Source of the DNA: Sphingomonas sp.
GTDB taxonomy: Bacteria > Pseudomonadota > Alphaproteobacteria > Sphingomonadales > Sphingomonadaceae
NCBI GenBank assembly: GCA_017418975.1
Contig: JAFOMG010000012.1
Coordinates: forward strand, 1 to 64,000
DNA length: 64,000 bases
Direction of reading: 5' to 3'
Below, in pieces: positions 9,057-18,483 of the stretch; within the stretch, counting starts at the first letter, position 1, and each line of letters opens with the position of its first letter. A model generated the notes under the pieces. The model saw nothing but the letters and a program-made list of their open reading frames with translations, was not told the DNA's origin and did not search any database. A program made the position numbers and the translations under genes.

Positions 9057-10721
9057 TCATCGCATCGTGCGGATCTCGTCGTCGCTTCCCGTCAGCTCCC
9101 AGCGGATCAGCGAGATCGGGATCGAGCCCGCCGCGCGGAAGCGATCGTGGAACGTCTTGATGTCGAACCCCTCGCCTTCGCGCATCGCCACATCGGCCAG
9201 CAGCTTCTCCAGCTCGACCTTGCCCATGTAATAGCCGATGCCATAGCCCGGCTGGCGCAGGTACAGCTCGATGTCGAACTGCGCGACGGCATCGCCCGGC
9301 TGCATCCATTTGGGCGTGCGCGAGACCAGCGAGGCATTGGCCTGTTTCCAGGTCCATTCGTTCGCCTGCATCTTCAGCTCGGGCAGGATGCGCGCCGCGC
9401 GCTTGGCGCCCAGGATATAGTCGATCTCGCGCGCCTTGGGCCGGTCCGCCAGCATGCCCGACTGGATCAGGAATTCCTCGAGGTAAAAGGCCCAGCCTTC
9501 GTTGCGCAGGCCGTTGACGAAGAACAGCCGCGGCTGGCCGCGCACCGGGCGCGTGTCGCGCGCCGCCTGAAGTTCGTCAAAGGCATGGCCGGGCAGGTTG
9601 TGCGCGCGCAGCGGCCGCCCGTCGCGGAACTCGGCCTGGAAGAAGAAATGGAGATGCTGCGGCGCATCGAACAGGCCCGGCCTGGACGGATCCTTCTCGA
9701 AGGGGAACTGGTACGGCCCCTCCTCCGGATCATGCTTCACATAGTCCGGGACCGTCACCCATTGGCCGTCGCGCAGGAACCTGAGCAGGTCCTCGTCCTC
9801 CGCCTTGCGCTTGGCGTCGAACTCGGCGCGGGTCTTGACCGGCTCGGGCATCGGAATGGCCCGGTCGCGATGCTCCTCGATCTTCAGAAAGGCCAGCTGG
9901 CGCTGATATTCGCGCTCGCCGATCACCCGGATCTCCTCCGGCGTATAGGGCAGCAGCAGCACGTGCCTGAGATACCAGGCGTAATTCTCCGCCCCCACCC
10001 CGCCATGCGCGGGAAGCCCGGCCTCGATGCCCTCCAGCCACGCCTTGAACGCGGCGGCGGCGGCCTGGGCGCGCTTCGCCGGGGCGACGAGCAGAGGCTG
10101 GCGCTTCGCCGCTTCCGCCGCCAGCGCGCCATAGACGTTCACTTCCACCTGCTTCTGCACGATCGCCAGCCGGGCAAGGTCGCCGCGCGCATCGGTGAGG
10201 TTCGCCCGGGCCTGGCGCAGCGCCTCGGGCACCGCGTTCAGCCGGGCGGCCAGCGCCGCGGCCGCGTCCTTCGCGACCGGCAGCGCCGGGATCGCGATGG
10301 CGCCGTGCATCTTGGGCCCGAAGCCGAGATTGGTGGTGCTGTAGAAGGCCGGATCGCGCTTCCAGGGCTGCGTCACCCGGTGCTGGAACTCCAGCCCGCG
10401 CATCTCGGCGAGCACCACCATGTAGTCGACGCGCCGCGGGATCGGCCAGGCGCTGTCGTCGATCGCCGCCAGCCGCGCCTCGAAGCGCTGGAGCCCGGCA
10501 TAATGGCGCGCCATCGTCTCGGGCGAATAATCGGGCACGCCCCGCACCATCGGCGGCGGCACGAAGGCGCGGAACTCCTGGTAGAGCGCGACCAGCGCGT
10601 CATAGCCCTGCGGTGCGGCCTGAGCCTGGGCCTGGGCCTGGGCGCGTGCGGGCGCCGCCAACGGGATCGGAAGCGCCGGCAACGCCAGCAGCACGGCAGC
10701 AAGACCCAGACGCCTCTTCAT
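9057..10721 (-). CDS. DUF885 family protein, secreted; variant lacking the HE pair
   Basis: A 554-residue protein with an N-terminal signal peptide (MKRRLGLAAVLLALPALP, then Ala/Gln-rich). The ATG at 10721 is chosen because GGGGAG lies about 8 nt upstream; an upstream in-frame TTG would overlap that site. It belongs to DUF885, whose members carry a metalloprotease-like HExxPGH motif and a later EGW(A/G)xYxEE segment. Here the first motif reads HNLPGHAFD (about residue 374), so the expected Glu after His is Asn, while NEGWAFYLEE (about 405) is intact. It is one of four DUF885 genes in the window and resembles the one at 43344 most, sharing an LTGxDDEIR C-terminal stretch. It lies downstream of the aminotransferase on the same strand, about 100 bp away with a hairpin between, so co-transcription is uncertain. 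The substrate is unknown; peptides or amides are inferred. Confidence 0.85.
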   Translation of the reverse strand: MKRRLGLAAVLLALPALPIPLAAPARAQAQAQAQAAPQGYDALVALYQEFRAFVPPPMVRGVPDYSPETMARHYAGLQRFEARLAAIDDSAWPIPRRVDYMVVLAEMRGLEFQHRVTQPWKRDPAFYSTTNLGFGPKMHGAIAIPALPVAKDAAAALAARLNAVPEALRQARANLTDARGDLARLAIVQKQVEVNVYGALAAEAAKRQPLLVAPAKRAQAAAAAFKAWLEGIEAGLPAHGGVGAENYAWYLRHVLLLPYTPEEIRVIGEREYQRQLAFLKIEEHRDRAIPMPEPVKTRAEFDAKRKAEDEDLLRFLRDGQWVTVPDYVKHDPEEGPYQFPFEKDPSRPGLFDAPQHLHFFFQAEFRDGRPLRAHNLPGHAFDELQAARDTRPVRGQPRLFFVNGLRNEGWAFYLEEFLIQSGMLADRPKAREIDYILGAKRAARILPELKMQANEWTWKQANASLVSRTPKWMQPGDAVAQFDIELYLRQPGYGIGYYMGKVELEKLLADVAMREGEGFDIKTFHDRFRAAGSIPISLIRWELTGSDDEIRTMR

Positions 10722-10764
10722 CCCATTTCTCCCCAATTCGTCGAGTTGAAGCTCTCACCGCTCT

Positions 10765-10795
10765 TCGTCGCTCCGGCCCCGCGCCGGGGCGACGA
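10765..10795 (-). terminator. Hairpin downstream of the aminotransferase gene
   Basis: A 13-bp stem with one G.T-type mismatch and a 5-nt CCCGC loop lies 27 nt after the aminotransferase stop on the minus strand. There is no clear T-run, so it may be a weak terminator or a processing/repeat palindrome between this gene and the DUF885 gene. Confidence 0.45.
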
Positions 10796-10821
10796 CGGAG
10801 GAATGCAACCGCCCGCGCCCT

Positions 10822-11991
10822 TCACAGCGCGTTGAAGAACCGCCCCAGCCGCTCCATCGCCTCGGCCACCCGCGCCTCGGATTCCGATCCGAAGCAGACG
10901 CGCAGATGCCCCTCCCCGCCCGGGCCGTAGAAGCTTCCCGATTCGACCACGACATGCGCTTCCTTCAGGATCGCCATGGCGAGGTCCTGCGAGGAGCGCC
11001 CGGTGCCGCTGATGTCCGGAAAGGCATAGATCGTCCCTTCCGGCTCGGCGCAGCTGACGCCCGGCATCTGGTTGAGCGCCTGGACGACGATGTCGCGCTT
11101 GCGGCGATCGGCCTCGACCATCGCCAGCATCGCGTCCTGCGGCCCCTCCACGGCGGCGCGGGCACCTTCCTGGATGAAGACGTTGACGTGCGTCACATCG
11201 GTCATGGTGATGCGCAGGATCGCGGGCATCAGCTTCGCATCGGCGGTCAGATAGCCGATCCGCCAGCCGTCCATCGAATAGGCCTTGGTGAAGGCGAAGC
11301 AGGTGATGGTCCGGTCGCGCATGCCGGGCAGGCTGGCGATGCTGACATGCTCGGCCCTGCCATAGGTGATATATTCATAGACCTCGTCGGAGAGCACCAG
11401 CAGGTCGTGCTCGATCGCCAGGTCGGCGACGTGCTGGAGTTCCGCGCGGCTATAGACTCGGCCGGTGGGGTTGGCCGGGTTGACCAGCACGATCATCCGC
11501 GTGCGATCGGTGATCTTCGCGGCGATCCTCTCCCTTGAGATCGCGAAATTGTCCGCCTTGTCGAGCTCCGCGATCACCACCTTGCCGCCGGCCAGCTCGG
11601 TCTTGCCGATATGCTGGGGGTAATAGGGATCGAGCAGGATCACTTCGTCGCCGGGATCGATCGCGGCCATGAAGGCGGCGAAGGAGGCATGGGTGAGCCC
11701 GTTGCACACCAGCACCTCGTCGACGCCATAGTCCAGGCCGTTGAACGCGGCGAGCTTCTCCGCCAGCGCCCGGCGGAAGGAGAGCGTGCCGCGGAAATCG
11801 CCATAATGGACGATGCCCGCGTCGAGCGCCGCCTTGGCCGCTTCCTTGATGTGCGCGGGCGTGTCCGCATGCGGGCGGCCGAATTCGAGGTGGATCAGGT
11901 CCACGCCCGCCGCGTCCAGCTTCGCCGCTTCGTCGTACATGCCGAAGCTCTTCTTCGATCCGCCCGTCAGGCGCTGTGCCGGCCACTTCAT
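10822..11991 (-). CDS. PLP-dependent aminotransferase, class I/II
   Basis: A 389-residue fold-type I aminotransferase without signal peptide, expected in the cytoplasm. Visible features are a substrate-arm LEFGRPHADTP near residue 35, a PLP-contacting NPANPTGR near 180, a DEVYEYITY helix near 210, and the catalytic Lys in TKAYSMDGWRIGYL near 245. The ATG at 11991 is preferred over the GTG at 12006 because GGGAGG sits directly upstream of it. It is transcribed divergently from the 12132 operon across a 140-bp gap that holds palindromic operator candidates, so both sides may share control. Known relatives use aspartate, aromatic or branched amino acids; the substrate cannot be told here. A role in feeding an aromatic 2-oxoacid to the TPP oxidoreductase at 26494-30053 is possible but speculative. 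Confidence 0.9.
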   Translation of the reverse strand: MKWPAQRLTGGSKKSFGMYDEAAKLDAAGVDLIHLEFGRPHADTPAHIKEAAKAALDAGIVHYGDFRGTLSFRRALAEKLAAFNGLDYGVDEVLVCNGLTHASFAAFMAAIDPGDEVILLDPYYPQHIGKTELAGGKVVIAELDKADNFAISRERIAAKITDRTRMIVLVNPANPTGRVYSRAELQHVADLAIEHDLLVLSDEVYEYITYGRAEHVSIASLPGMRDRTITCFAFTKAYSMDGWRIGYLTADAKLMPAILRITMTDVTHVNVFIQEGARAAVEGPQDAMLAMVEADRRKRDIVVQALNQMPGVSCAEPEGTIYAFPDISGTGRSSQDLAMAILKEAHVVVESGSFYGPGGEGHLRVCFGSESEARVAEAMERLGRFFNAL

Positions 11992-12025
11992 CCCTAGACC
12001 TCCCACGACTCGATTACCTGTGAAT

Positions 12026-12076
12026 AATTGCGTGATATATGATATTTCAAGCTTGAAATTTTAGGCTTGAAATATC
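12026..12076. promoter_or_regulatory. Divergent operator/promoter region with palindromes
   Basis: The AT-rich centre of the gap between the aminotransferase and the catabolic operon holds a perfect 16-bp palindrome, ATTTCAAGCTTGAAAT (12044-12059). Its left half also pairs with a second right half, giving 12-bp arms GATATTTCAAGC (12041-12052) and GCTTGAAATATC (12065-12076). Upstream lies AATTGCGTGAT (12026-12036), a motif found again in two other promoters of the window. A winged-helix dimer such as MarR (gene at 15198 or 21527) would fit this kind of site; the assignment is inferred. Confidence 0.6.
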
Positions 12077-12131
12077 TAGGATCCGGGCGTTAGGTGACAC
12101 GGACGGAGTCGCCGCGAGGGAGTTCTGCTCG

Positions 12132-14435
12132 ATGAAGATCGCATGCGTGGGCGGCGGGCCGGCTGGCCTCTATTTCGCCATCTCGATGAAGGTGCGCGAT
12201 GCGGGCCATGAGATTCATGTGTTCGAGCGCAACCGGCCCGACGACACGTTCGGCTGGGGCGTCGTCTTCTCGGACCAGACGGTCGAGAATCTGATGGCGA
12301 ACGATCCCGTCAGCGGCGAGACGATCCGCGGCGAGTTCGCGCATTGGGACGATATCGACGTGCATATCCATGGCGAGCGCATCCGCTCGTCGGGGCACGG
12401 CTTTATCGGCATCGGCCGCAAGCGGCTGCTGGCGATCCTCCAGACGCGGGCCCGCGAGCTGGGCGTGGTGCTGCATTTCCGGCACGAGGCGGGGCCGGAC
12501 CTGGCCGACTGGGCGGACTATGATCTCGTCATCGCCGCCGACGGCGCCAACAGCCGCATCCGCAATGCGCATGCCGAGCATTTCGACGTCGACATCCAGG
12601 TGCGCAGGAACAAGTTCTTCTGGTTCGGCACCGGCAAGGTGTTCGACGCCTTCACCTTCGCCTTCGAGGAGACCGCGGCGGGCTGGGTCTGGGCCCATGC
12701 CTATCGCTTCGACGACGATCTCTCGACCTTCATCGTCGAGATGGATCCGGCGACCTGGCACGGCCTGGGCCTCGACGCGATGGACCAGCCCGCGGCGATC
12801 GCGCTGTGCGAGCGGATCTTCGCCCGGCATCTGGACGGCCATGGCCTGATGTCCAACGCCACGCATCTGCCCGGGCCCCAGGCCTGGCTGAACTTCCGCC
12901 GGATCGTCACCGGCCGCTGGTCGCACGACAAGTTCGTCCTGCTCGGCGACGCGGCGCACACCGCGCATTTCTCGATCGGGTCGGGCACCAAGCTGGCGCT
13001 GGAGGACGCGATCAAGCTGGCCGAGGTGCTCAACCGCCCCGGGCTCGGCCGCGCCCAGGCGCTGGCGGAATATCAGGCCGAGCGCAATGTCGAGGTGCTC
13101 AAGCTGCAGAACAGCGCGCGCAACTCGACCGAATGGTTCGAGACGCTCGACCGCTATCTGCCGTTCGCGCCGATCCAGTTCGCCTATTCGCTGCTCACGC
13201 GCTCGCAGCGGGTCAGCCACGAGAATCTCCGCCTGCGCGACCGGAACTGGCTGGAAGGGGTCGAAAGCTGGTTCCAGGCGCAGTCGCCGGGCGGAAAGCG
13301 CGCGCAACCGGTCCCGCCGATGTTCGCACCGTACAGATTGCGCGAAATGCCGCTGGCGAATCGTATCGTGGTTTCGCCCATGGCCATGTATTCGGCCGTC
13401 GACGGCACGCCGAACGACTTCCATCTCGTCCATTACGGCACCCGCGCCCAGGGCGGCGCCGGCCTGATCTATACCGAGATGACCTGCGTCTCGCCCGAGG
13501 GCCGGATCACGCCCGGCTGCCCGGGCATGTATGCTCCCGGGCATGTCGCGGCCTGGCGGCGCATCACCGATTTCGTCCATGCGAACAGCGGCGCGAAGAT
13601 CTGCCTCCAGCTCGGCCATTCGGGCGCCAAGGGCTCGACCAGGATCGGCTGGGAGGGGATGGACCAGCCCCTGCCCGAGGGCAACTGGCCGCTGATCGCC
13701 GCCTCCGACGTGCCGTGGAGCGCCGACAACGCCGCCCCGCGCCCGATGACCCGCGCCGACATGGACGAAGTGCGCGACCAGTTCGTCGCGGCGGCGCGCA
13801 TGGCGGCGGAAGCCGGCTTCGACATGATCGAGCTGCACGCCGCGCACGGCTATCTGCTCTCCAGCTTCATCACGCCGCTCCAGAACACTCGCACCGACGA
13901 CTATGGCGGCAGCCTGGCGAACCGCCTGCGCTATCCGCTCGAGGTGTTCGCGGCGATGCGCGCGGCCTGGCCGGGCGGGCGGCCGATGTCGGTCCGCATC
14001 TCGGCGACCGACTGGATGGGCGACCGGGGCGTAACGCCCGAGGAAGCAGTGGAAATCGCCCGCGCCTTTGACGAAGCGGGCGCCGACCTGATCGACGTCT
14101 CGGCCGGCCAGACCTGGGCCGAGTGCAAGCCGGTCTATGGCCGCATGTTCCAGACGCCCTTTGCCGACCGGATCCGCAACGAGGCGCGCGTCTCGACCAT
14201 GGCGGTGGGCAATATCTTCGAGACCGACCACGCCAATTCGATCCTCGCCGCCGGCCGCGCCGACCTGGTCGCAATCGGACGGCCGCACATGATCGACCCG
14301 ATGTGGACGCTGCGCGCCGCCGCGCAGCACGGCTATCGCGGCGTGCGCGTGCCGCCGCAATATCTGGGCGGGATGAGCCAGCTCGCCCGCAACCTGCAAC
14401 GCGCCGCCGAGGCCGGCGCGGCGCTCGGGAGCTGA
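12132..14435 (+). CDS. Flavin monooxygenase / Old Yellow Enzyme fusion (2-aminobenzoyl-CoA monooxygenase/reductase-like)
   Basis: A 767-residue two-domain flavoenzyme. Residues 1-~390 form a class A FAD monooxygenase: CVGGGPAG at the N-terminus, GDAAHTAHF near 270. From ~395 comes an Old Yellow Enzyme (NADH:flavin oxidoreductase) domain, [18 protein letters not shown] through [14 protein letters not shown] and [16 protein letters not shown]. This fusion is typical of 2-aminobenzoyl-CoA monooxygenase/reductase of the aerobic hybrid anthranilate pathway, and related fusions are annotated as salicylyl-CoA 5-hydroxylase. It would hydroxylate and then reduce (dearomatise) an aromatic CoA thioester. 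It opens an operon whose other members look like beta-oxidation enzymes. The RidA and glutaryl-CoA dehydrogenase-like partners favour the amino-substituted substrate, but this is inference. The start is supported by GAGGGAG about 8 nt upstream. Confidence 0.9.
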   Translation: MKIACVGGGPAGLYFAISMKVRDAGHEIHVFERNRPDDTFGWGVVFSDQTVENLMANDPVSGETIRGEFAHWDDIDVHIHGERIRSSGHGFIGIGRKRLLAILQTRARELGVVLHFRHEAGPDLADWADYDLVIAADGANSRIRNAHAEHFDVDIQVRRNKFFWFGTGKVFDAFTFAFEETAAGWVWAHAYRFDDDLSTFIVEMDPATWHGLGLDAMDQPAAIALCERIFARHLDGHGLMSNATHLPGPQAWLNFRRIVTGRWSHDKFVLLGDAAHTAHFSIGSGTKLALEDAIKLAEVLNRPGLGRAQALAEYQAERNVEVLKLQNSARNSTEWFETLDRYLPFAPIQFAYSLLTRSQRVSHENLRLRDRNWLEGVESWFQAQSPGGKRAQPVPPMFAPYRLREMPLANRIVVSPMAMYSAVDGTPNDFHLVHYGTRAQGGAGLIYTEMTCVSPEGRITPGCPGMYAPGHVAAWRRITDFVHANSGAKICLQLGHSGAKGSTRIGWEGMDQPLPEGNWPLIAASDVPWSADNAAPRPMTRADMDEVRDQFVAAARMAAEAGFDMIELHAAHGYLLSSFITPLQNTRTDDYGGSLANRLRYPLEVFAAMRAAWPGGRPMSVRISATDWMGDRGVTPEEAVEIARAFDEAGADLIDVSAGQTWAECKPVYGRMFQTPFADRIRNEARVSTMAVGNIFETDHANSILAAGRADLVAIGRPHMIDPMWTLRAAAQHGYRGVRVPPQYLGGMSQLARNLQRAAEAGAALGS

Positions 14436-14439
14436 TGCC

Positions 14440-15201
14440 ATGCGCCTGAAGGATGTCCATGCGGTCGTCACCGGCGGCGGGTCCGGCATCGGCGCGGCGA
14501 TCGCCCGGGCCCTGGCCGAAGAGGGCGCGCGCCTGACGCTGATCGGGCGCCGGGTCGAGCCGATCGAGGCTGTCGCCGCGACGATCCCCGGCGCCATCAC
14601 CATTCCCGCCGACGTGACCGATCGCGCCTCGCTCGACACCGGCTTCGAGACCGCCCGCGCCGCGCACGGGCCGATCGGCATCCTGGTGAACAACGCCGGC
14701 ATCGCCCCCAGCGCGCCCTTCGCCAGGATGACGGCGGACACCTGGCGCGCGACGATGGCGACCAATCTCGACGCGCTGTTCCATTGCTGCCAGGCCGCGC
14801 TGCCGGACCTGCTCGCGGCACCGGCGGGGCGGATCGTTACCATCGCGTCGACCGCGGGGCTCAAGGGCTATGGCTATACCGCCGCCTATGTCGCCTCGAA
14901 GCATGGCGCGATCGGGCTGATGCGCGCGCTCGCCGCCGAGTTCGCCGCCACGCCGCTCACCGCCAATGCGCTCTGCCCCGGCTTCACCGATACCGACATC
15001 GTGGCCAGGGCGATCGAGACCATCGCCGGCCGTACCGGCCGCAGCGAAGCGGAGGCGCTGGCCGAGCTGACTCGCCACAATCCCCAGAAACGCCTGATCA
15101 CGCCCGAGGAAGTGGCGGCCGCGGCAGTGTGGCTCTGCCTGCCGGCCAGCGGATCGGTGACCGGCCAGGCGATCCCGATCGCCGGCGGAGAAGTGACATG
15201 A
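14440..15201 (+). CDS. SDR family oxidoreductase
   Basis: A 253-residue classical short-chain dehydrogenase. It shows the cofactor motif TGGGSGIG near residue 11, the structural NNAG near 86, catalytic Ser in TIASTAG near 138, and YVASK near 151. An Arg-Arg after the second strand (GRRVEP) hints at NADP(H), though this is not certain. It starts 4 nt after the monooxygenase fusion and overlaps the MarR start by 4 nt, so it is in the same operon. In a CoA-bound alicyclic pathway it would serve as a 3-hydroxyacyl-CoA or ring alcohol/ketone dehydrogenase; the precise step is inferred. Confidence 0.9.
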   Translation: MRLKDVHAVVTGGGSGIGAAIARALAEEGARLTLIGRRVEPIEAVAATIPGAITIPADVTDRASLDTGFETARAAHGPIGILVNNAGIAPSAPFARMTADTWRATMATNLDALFHCCQAALPDLLAAPAGRIVTIASTAGLKGYGYTAAYVASKHGAIGLMRALAAEFAATPLTANALCPGFTDTDIVARAIETIAGRTGRSEAEALAELTRHNPQKRLITPEEVAAAAVWLCLPASGSVTGQAIPIAGGEVT

Positions 15202-15689
15202 CCCGCGCCGCCCCCCTCCGCGAGAAGCATGACGGCGCGCTCGACGATCGCGGCAGCGTGCGCCTGTGGCTGCGGCTGCTCACCTGCACCACGGTGATCG
15301 AGAAGCGGCTGAAGCGCGGCTTCGCCGACAAACATGACATCACCCTGCCGCGCTTCGACGTGATGGCCGCGCTCGACCGCCATCCCGGCGGAATGACGAT
15401 GGGCCAGCTCTCCCAGGCGCTGCTGGTATCGAACGGCAATGTCACCGGCGTCGTCCAGGCGCTGGTGCGCGATCGCTATGTCAGCCTGGCCCCCTCTCCC
15501 ACCGACGGCCGCTCCTCGGTCGCGCGGCTGACCCAGCTGGGGCGCGAATGCTTCGCCGGGCTGGCCGAGGCGCATCACGCCTGGATCGAGGCGATGCTCG
15601 CGGGACTGGGCCGGGAGGAACGCGGCCAGCTTCATGCGTTGCTCGGAATACTCAAGGATTCGCTCGCTGCCGATGGAGGGAAGGAATGA
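15198..15689 (+). CDS. MarR family transcriptional regulator
   Basis: A 163-residue winged helix-turn-helix protein. The core reads [19 protein letters not shown], then [22 protein letters not shown] (recognition helix) and a wing rich in [10 protein letters not shown]. Its ATG overlaps the SDR stop and its stop overlaps the hydratase ATG, so it is translated within the catabolic operon. MarR proteins are usual local repressors of aromatic-acid catabolism that respond to the substrate or its CoA ester. The palindromes at 12041-12076 ahead of the operon are the natural candidate target. The effector is unknown. Confidence 0.9.
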   Translation: MTRAAPLREKHDGALDDRGSVRLWLRLLTCTTVIEKRLKRGFADKHDITLPRFDVMAALDRHPGGMTMGQLSQALLVSNGNVTGVVQALVRDRYVSLAPSPTDGRSSVARLTQLGRECFAGLAEAHHAWIEAMLAGLGREERGQLHALLGILKDSLAADGGKE

Positions 15690-16501
15690 CCATGGATCCG
15701 GCCAGCTTCGCGCCGGCGCATTTCGGCTGGCAGTTTGCCGAGGGGATAGCGACCATCACCCTCAACCGCCCCGAGCGGAAGAACCCGCTCACCTTCGAAA
15801 GCTATGCCGAGCTGCGCGATGCCTTTCGGGATCTGGTATATGCGCCGCAGGTGAAGGCGATCGTCCTTACCGGCGCCGGCGGCAATTTCTCCTCGGGCGG
15901 CGACGTCCATGAGATCATCGGGCCGCTGACCGGGATGGCGATGCCCGAGCTGCTGGCCTTCACCCGGATGACCGGCGACCTGGTCAAGGCGATGCGCGCC
16001 TGCCCGCAGCCGATCGTCGCGGCGATCGACGGCATCTGCGTCGGCGCCGGAGCGATCATGGCGATGGCGTCCGACCTGCGCCTCGCCACCCCGGCGGCCA
16101 AGACCGCCTTCCTGTTCACGCGCGTCGGCCTGGCGGGCTGCGACATGGGCGCCTGCGCGATCCTGCCGCGGATCATCGGCCAGGGCCGCGCCGCCGACCT
16201 GCTCTATACCGGCCGCATGATGTCGGCCGAGGAAGGCGAGCGCTGGGGCTTCCACAACCGGCTCGTGCCCGCCGACGCGCTACCGGGCGAGGCCCAGGCA
16301 CTGGCCCGCAGCATCGCCGCCGGCCCCAATTTCGCGCACGGCATCACCAAGACCCAGCTCAACACCGAATGGGCAGTGAGCATCGAGACCGCGATCGAGA
16401 TGGAGGCCCAGGCCCAGGCGATCTGCATGGCGACCAGGGATTTCCGCCGCGCCTTCGAGGCCTTTGCGGAGAAGCGCACTCCCGAGTTCGAGGGCAATTG
16501 A
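15686..16501 (+). CDS. Enoyl-CoA hydratase/isomerase family protein
   Basis: A 271-residue crotonase-fold protein. It shows the oxyanion-hole segments [15 protein letters not shown] near residue 68 and [21 protein letters not shown] near 115, plus the family stretch [15 protein letters not shown] near 146. The ATG at 15686 overlaps the MarR stop; an internal ATG at 15692 is a possible alternative. It likely hydrates or hydrolyses a ring-derived unsaturated CoA thioester produced by the monooxygenase/reductase, in the style of BadI/Dch-type ring processing. Which of these applies cannot be decided from sequence alone. Confidence 0.88.
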   Translation: MTMDPASFAPAHFGWQFAEGIATITLNRPERKNPLTFESYAELRDAFRDLVYAPQVKAIVLTGAGGNFSSGGDVHEIIGPLTGMAMPELLAFTRMTGDLVKAMRACPQPIVAAIDGICVGAGAIMAMASDLRLATPAAKTAFLFTRVGLAGCDMGACAILPRIIGQGRAADLLYTGRMMSAEEGERWGFHNRLVPADALPGEAQALARSIAAGPNFAHGITKTQLNTEWAVSIETAIEMEAQAQAICMATRDFRRAFEAFAEKRTPEFEGN

Positions 16502-17667
16502 TGGCCGACCGCAGCTTCCTAGACTGGCCCTTTCTCGACGACGGCCACCGCAGGCTGGCCGAAGCGCTGGAGACCTGGTGCATTGCCAACCTCACCGGCC
16601 ATCACGGCGCCGATATGGATGCCGAATGCCGGAGGCTCGTCCGCGCGCTCGGCGACGGCGGCTGGCTGCGCTACTGCGTGCCGGCGGCCTGGGGCGGCGT
16701 GCACGAGACGCTCGACATCCGCTCGCTGGCGCTGATCCGCGAGACGCTGGCGCGCCATTCGGGGCTGGCCGATTTCGCCTTCGCCATGCAGGGACTGGGA
16801 TCGGGCACCATCTCGCTGTTCGGCACCGAGGCGCAGAAACAGGCCTATCTCCCCGCCGTGGCACGCGGCGAGAAGATCGCCGCCTTCGCGCTCACCGAGC
16901 CGGGCTCCGGCTCCGACGTCGCCGCGATGGAGACGCTGGCAGAGCGCCACGGCACTGGCTGGCGCGTGAACGGCGCCAAGACCTATATCTCGAACGGCGG
17001 CATCGCCGATTACTACGTCCTCTTCGCCCGCACCGGCGAGGCGCCGGGCGCCAGGGGCATCTCCGCCTTCCTCGTCGATGCCGACACGGCGGGCCTGCGC
17101 GTCACCGAGCGGATCGAAGTGATCGCGCCGCATCCGCTCGCCACGCTGGAGTTCGCCGACATGGCGCTGCCCGCCGACGCCCTGCTGGGGGAGCCCGGGC
17201 GCGGCTTCGCGGCGGCGATGGCGACGCTCGACATCTTCCGCACCACCGTGGGCGCCTCCGCGCTGGGCTTCGCCCGCCGCGCGCTCGACGAGGCCACCAA
17301 CCGTGCCCGGACCAGGCGGCTCGGCGACGGCACGCTCGCCGACAATCCGGTCACCCAGTCCAAGCTCGCCGAGATGGTGCTCGACATCGATACCTCCGCC
17401 CTCCTCATCTACCGTGCCGGCTGGCTCCGCGACGTCCGGGGCCAGCGCAACACGCGCGAGGCGGCGCTCGCCAAGCTCCACGCCACCGACAGCGCCCAGC
17501 AGGTGATCGACAAGGCGGTGCAGATCTTCGGCGGCCTGGGCGTCACCGTCGGCGCGCCGGTCGAGGCACTGTACCGCGAGGTCCGGGCGCTGCGCATCTA
17601 TGAAGGCGCCTCGGAGGTGCAGAAGATCGTCATCGCCCGCCAGCACCTCGCCCAGAGCGCCGGCTGA
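16501..17667 (+). CDS. Acyl-CoA dehydrogenase
   Basis: A 388-residue FAD acyl-CoA dehydrogenase. It has the signature [17 protein letters not shown] near residue 128, [14 protein letters not shown] near 155, and the C-terminal [21 protein letters not shown] followed by IYEGASEVQ, where the Glu lies at the usual base position. The ATG overlaps the hydratase stop and its own stop overlaps the thioesterase start. It probably carries out the first dehydrogenation on an alicyclic or opened-chain CoA ester in the same pathway. Subfamily assignment is not possible by eye. Confidence 0.92.
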   Translation: MADRSFLDWPFLDDGHRRLAEALETWCIANLTGHHGADMDAECRRLVRALGDGGWLRYCVPAAWGGVHETLDIRSLALIRETLARHSGLADFAFAMQGLGSGTISLFGTEAQKQAYLPAVARGEKIAAFALTEPGSGSDVAAMETLAERHGTGWRVNGAKTYISNGGIADYYVLFARTGEAPGARGISAFLVDADTAGLRVTERIEVIAPHPLATLEFADMALPADALLGEPGRGFAAAMATLDIFRTTVGASALGFARRALDEATNRARTRRLGDGTLADNPVTQSKLAEMVLDIDTSALLIYRAGWLRDVRGQRNTREAALAKLHATDSAQQVIDKAVQIFGGLGVTVGAPVEALYREVRALRIYEGASEVQKIVIARQHLAQSAG

Positions 17668-18071
17668 TGTTCCGCGTCGCCTATCCGCTGCGCTTCGCCC
17701 ATTGCGACCCGGCGGGGATCGCCTTCTACCCACGCTGCCTCGAGCTGTGCGACGCCGCGGTCGAGGACTGGACCCCGGCGGTGCTGGGCGACGACCGGCG
17801 GGCGATGCACATGGGGCGCGGCCTGGGCCTGCCCACCGTCAGCCTCTCCTCCACCTTCACCGCGCCGAGCAGGCTGGGCGACCGGCTCGATTTCGCCGTG
17901 CGCCTCACCCGGGTGGGCCGCAGCTCGATCGACCTGGAAGTGGAGGTGACGTGCGAGGGCGCGCTGCGCTTCTCGGTCCGCCTCACCCAGGTGCTGATCG
18001 ATCTTGCCGACGGCAAGTCGCGGCCCTGGCCCCCCGAATATCGCCAACGCCTTGAAACGGAATGCCGATGA
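17667..18071 (+). CDS. Hotdog acyl-CoA thioesterase (4-hydroxybenzoyl-CoA type)
   Basis: A 134-residue hotdog-fold protein. The N-terminal [15 protein letters not shown] carries the Asp typical of the 4-hydroxybenzoyl-CoA/YbgC thioesterases, and the middle has the usual beta-sheet run ending in [13 protein letters not shown]. It is translationally coupled to both neighbours by ATGA-type overlaps. In an aromatic CoA operon it could release trapped CoA from dead-end thioesters or hydrolyse a pathway intermediate; this role is inferred. Confidence 0.88.
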   Translation: MFRVAYPLRFAHCDPAGIAFYPRCLELCDAAVEDWTPAVLGDDRRAMHMGRGLGLPTVSLSSTFTAPSRLGDRLDFAVRLTRVGRSSIDLEVEVTCEGALRFSVRLTQVLIDLADGKSRPWPPEYRQRLETECR

Positions 18072-18472
18072 CTGCCCATCAGAGCCTGCTCCCCCCCGGC
18101 TGGAAGCGCCCGCGCGGCTATGCCAACGGCATCGCGGCCAGCGGCCGGATGCTGTTCACCGCCGGCGTGGTCGGCTGGGACGCGGAGGAGCGCTTCGTCG
18201 CCCCCGATCTCGCCTGCCAGTTCCGCCAGGTGCTGGTCAACACGCTGGCGATCCTCGCCGAAGGCGGCGCCGGCCCGGAGCACATCGTGCGCATGACCTG
18301 GTACGTCACCAGCCGCGCCGAATATCTCGGCCAGATCGCCGAGATCGGCGCGGCGTATCGCGAGCTGATCGGCCGCAACTATCCGGCGATGGCCGTGGTC
18401 GAGGTCGCCGCGCTGGTCGAGGCCGAAGCCAAGGTCGAGATCGAGACGATCGCGGTCGTCCCCACTGCCTGA
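18068..18472 (+). CDS. RidA (YjgF/YER057c/UK114) family protein
   Basis: A 134-residue RidA-family protein. [44 protein letters not shown] and [14 protein letters not shown] match the fold; family members hydrolyse enamines and imines to ketones and ammonia. The ATG at 18068 overlaps the thioesterase stop as ATGA, the pattern used through this operon; an in-frame ATG at 18062 is also possible. A deaminating enamine hydrolase is just what a pathway with a 2-amino-cyclohexenyl-CoA intermediate would need, which supports an amino-aromatic substrate (inference). The usual catalytic-pocket Arg is not clearly present, so activity should not be assumed. Confidence 0.85.
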   Translation: MTAHQSLLPPGWKRPRGYANGIAASGRMLFTAGVVGWDAEERFVAPDLACQFRQVLVNTLAILAEGGAGPEHIVRMTWYVTSRAEYLGQIAEIGAAYRELIGRNYPAMAVVEVAALVEAEAKVEIETIAVVPTA

Positions 18473-18483
18473 GGAACCCTGAC

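Noticed and set aside
12090..14864. 924-codon minus-strand frame opposite the monooxygenase fusion
   Set aside because: The plus strand encodes two clear flavoprotein domains and an SDR; the antisense frame is an artefact of high GC.
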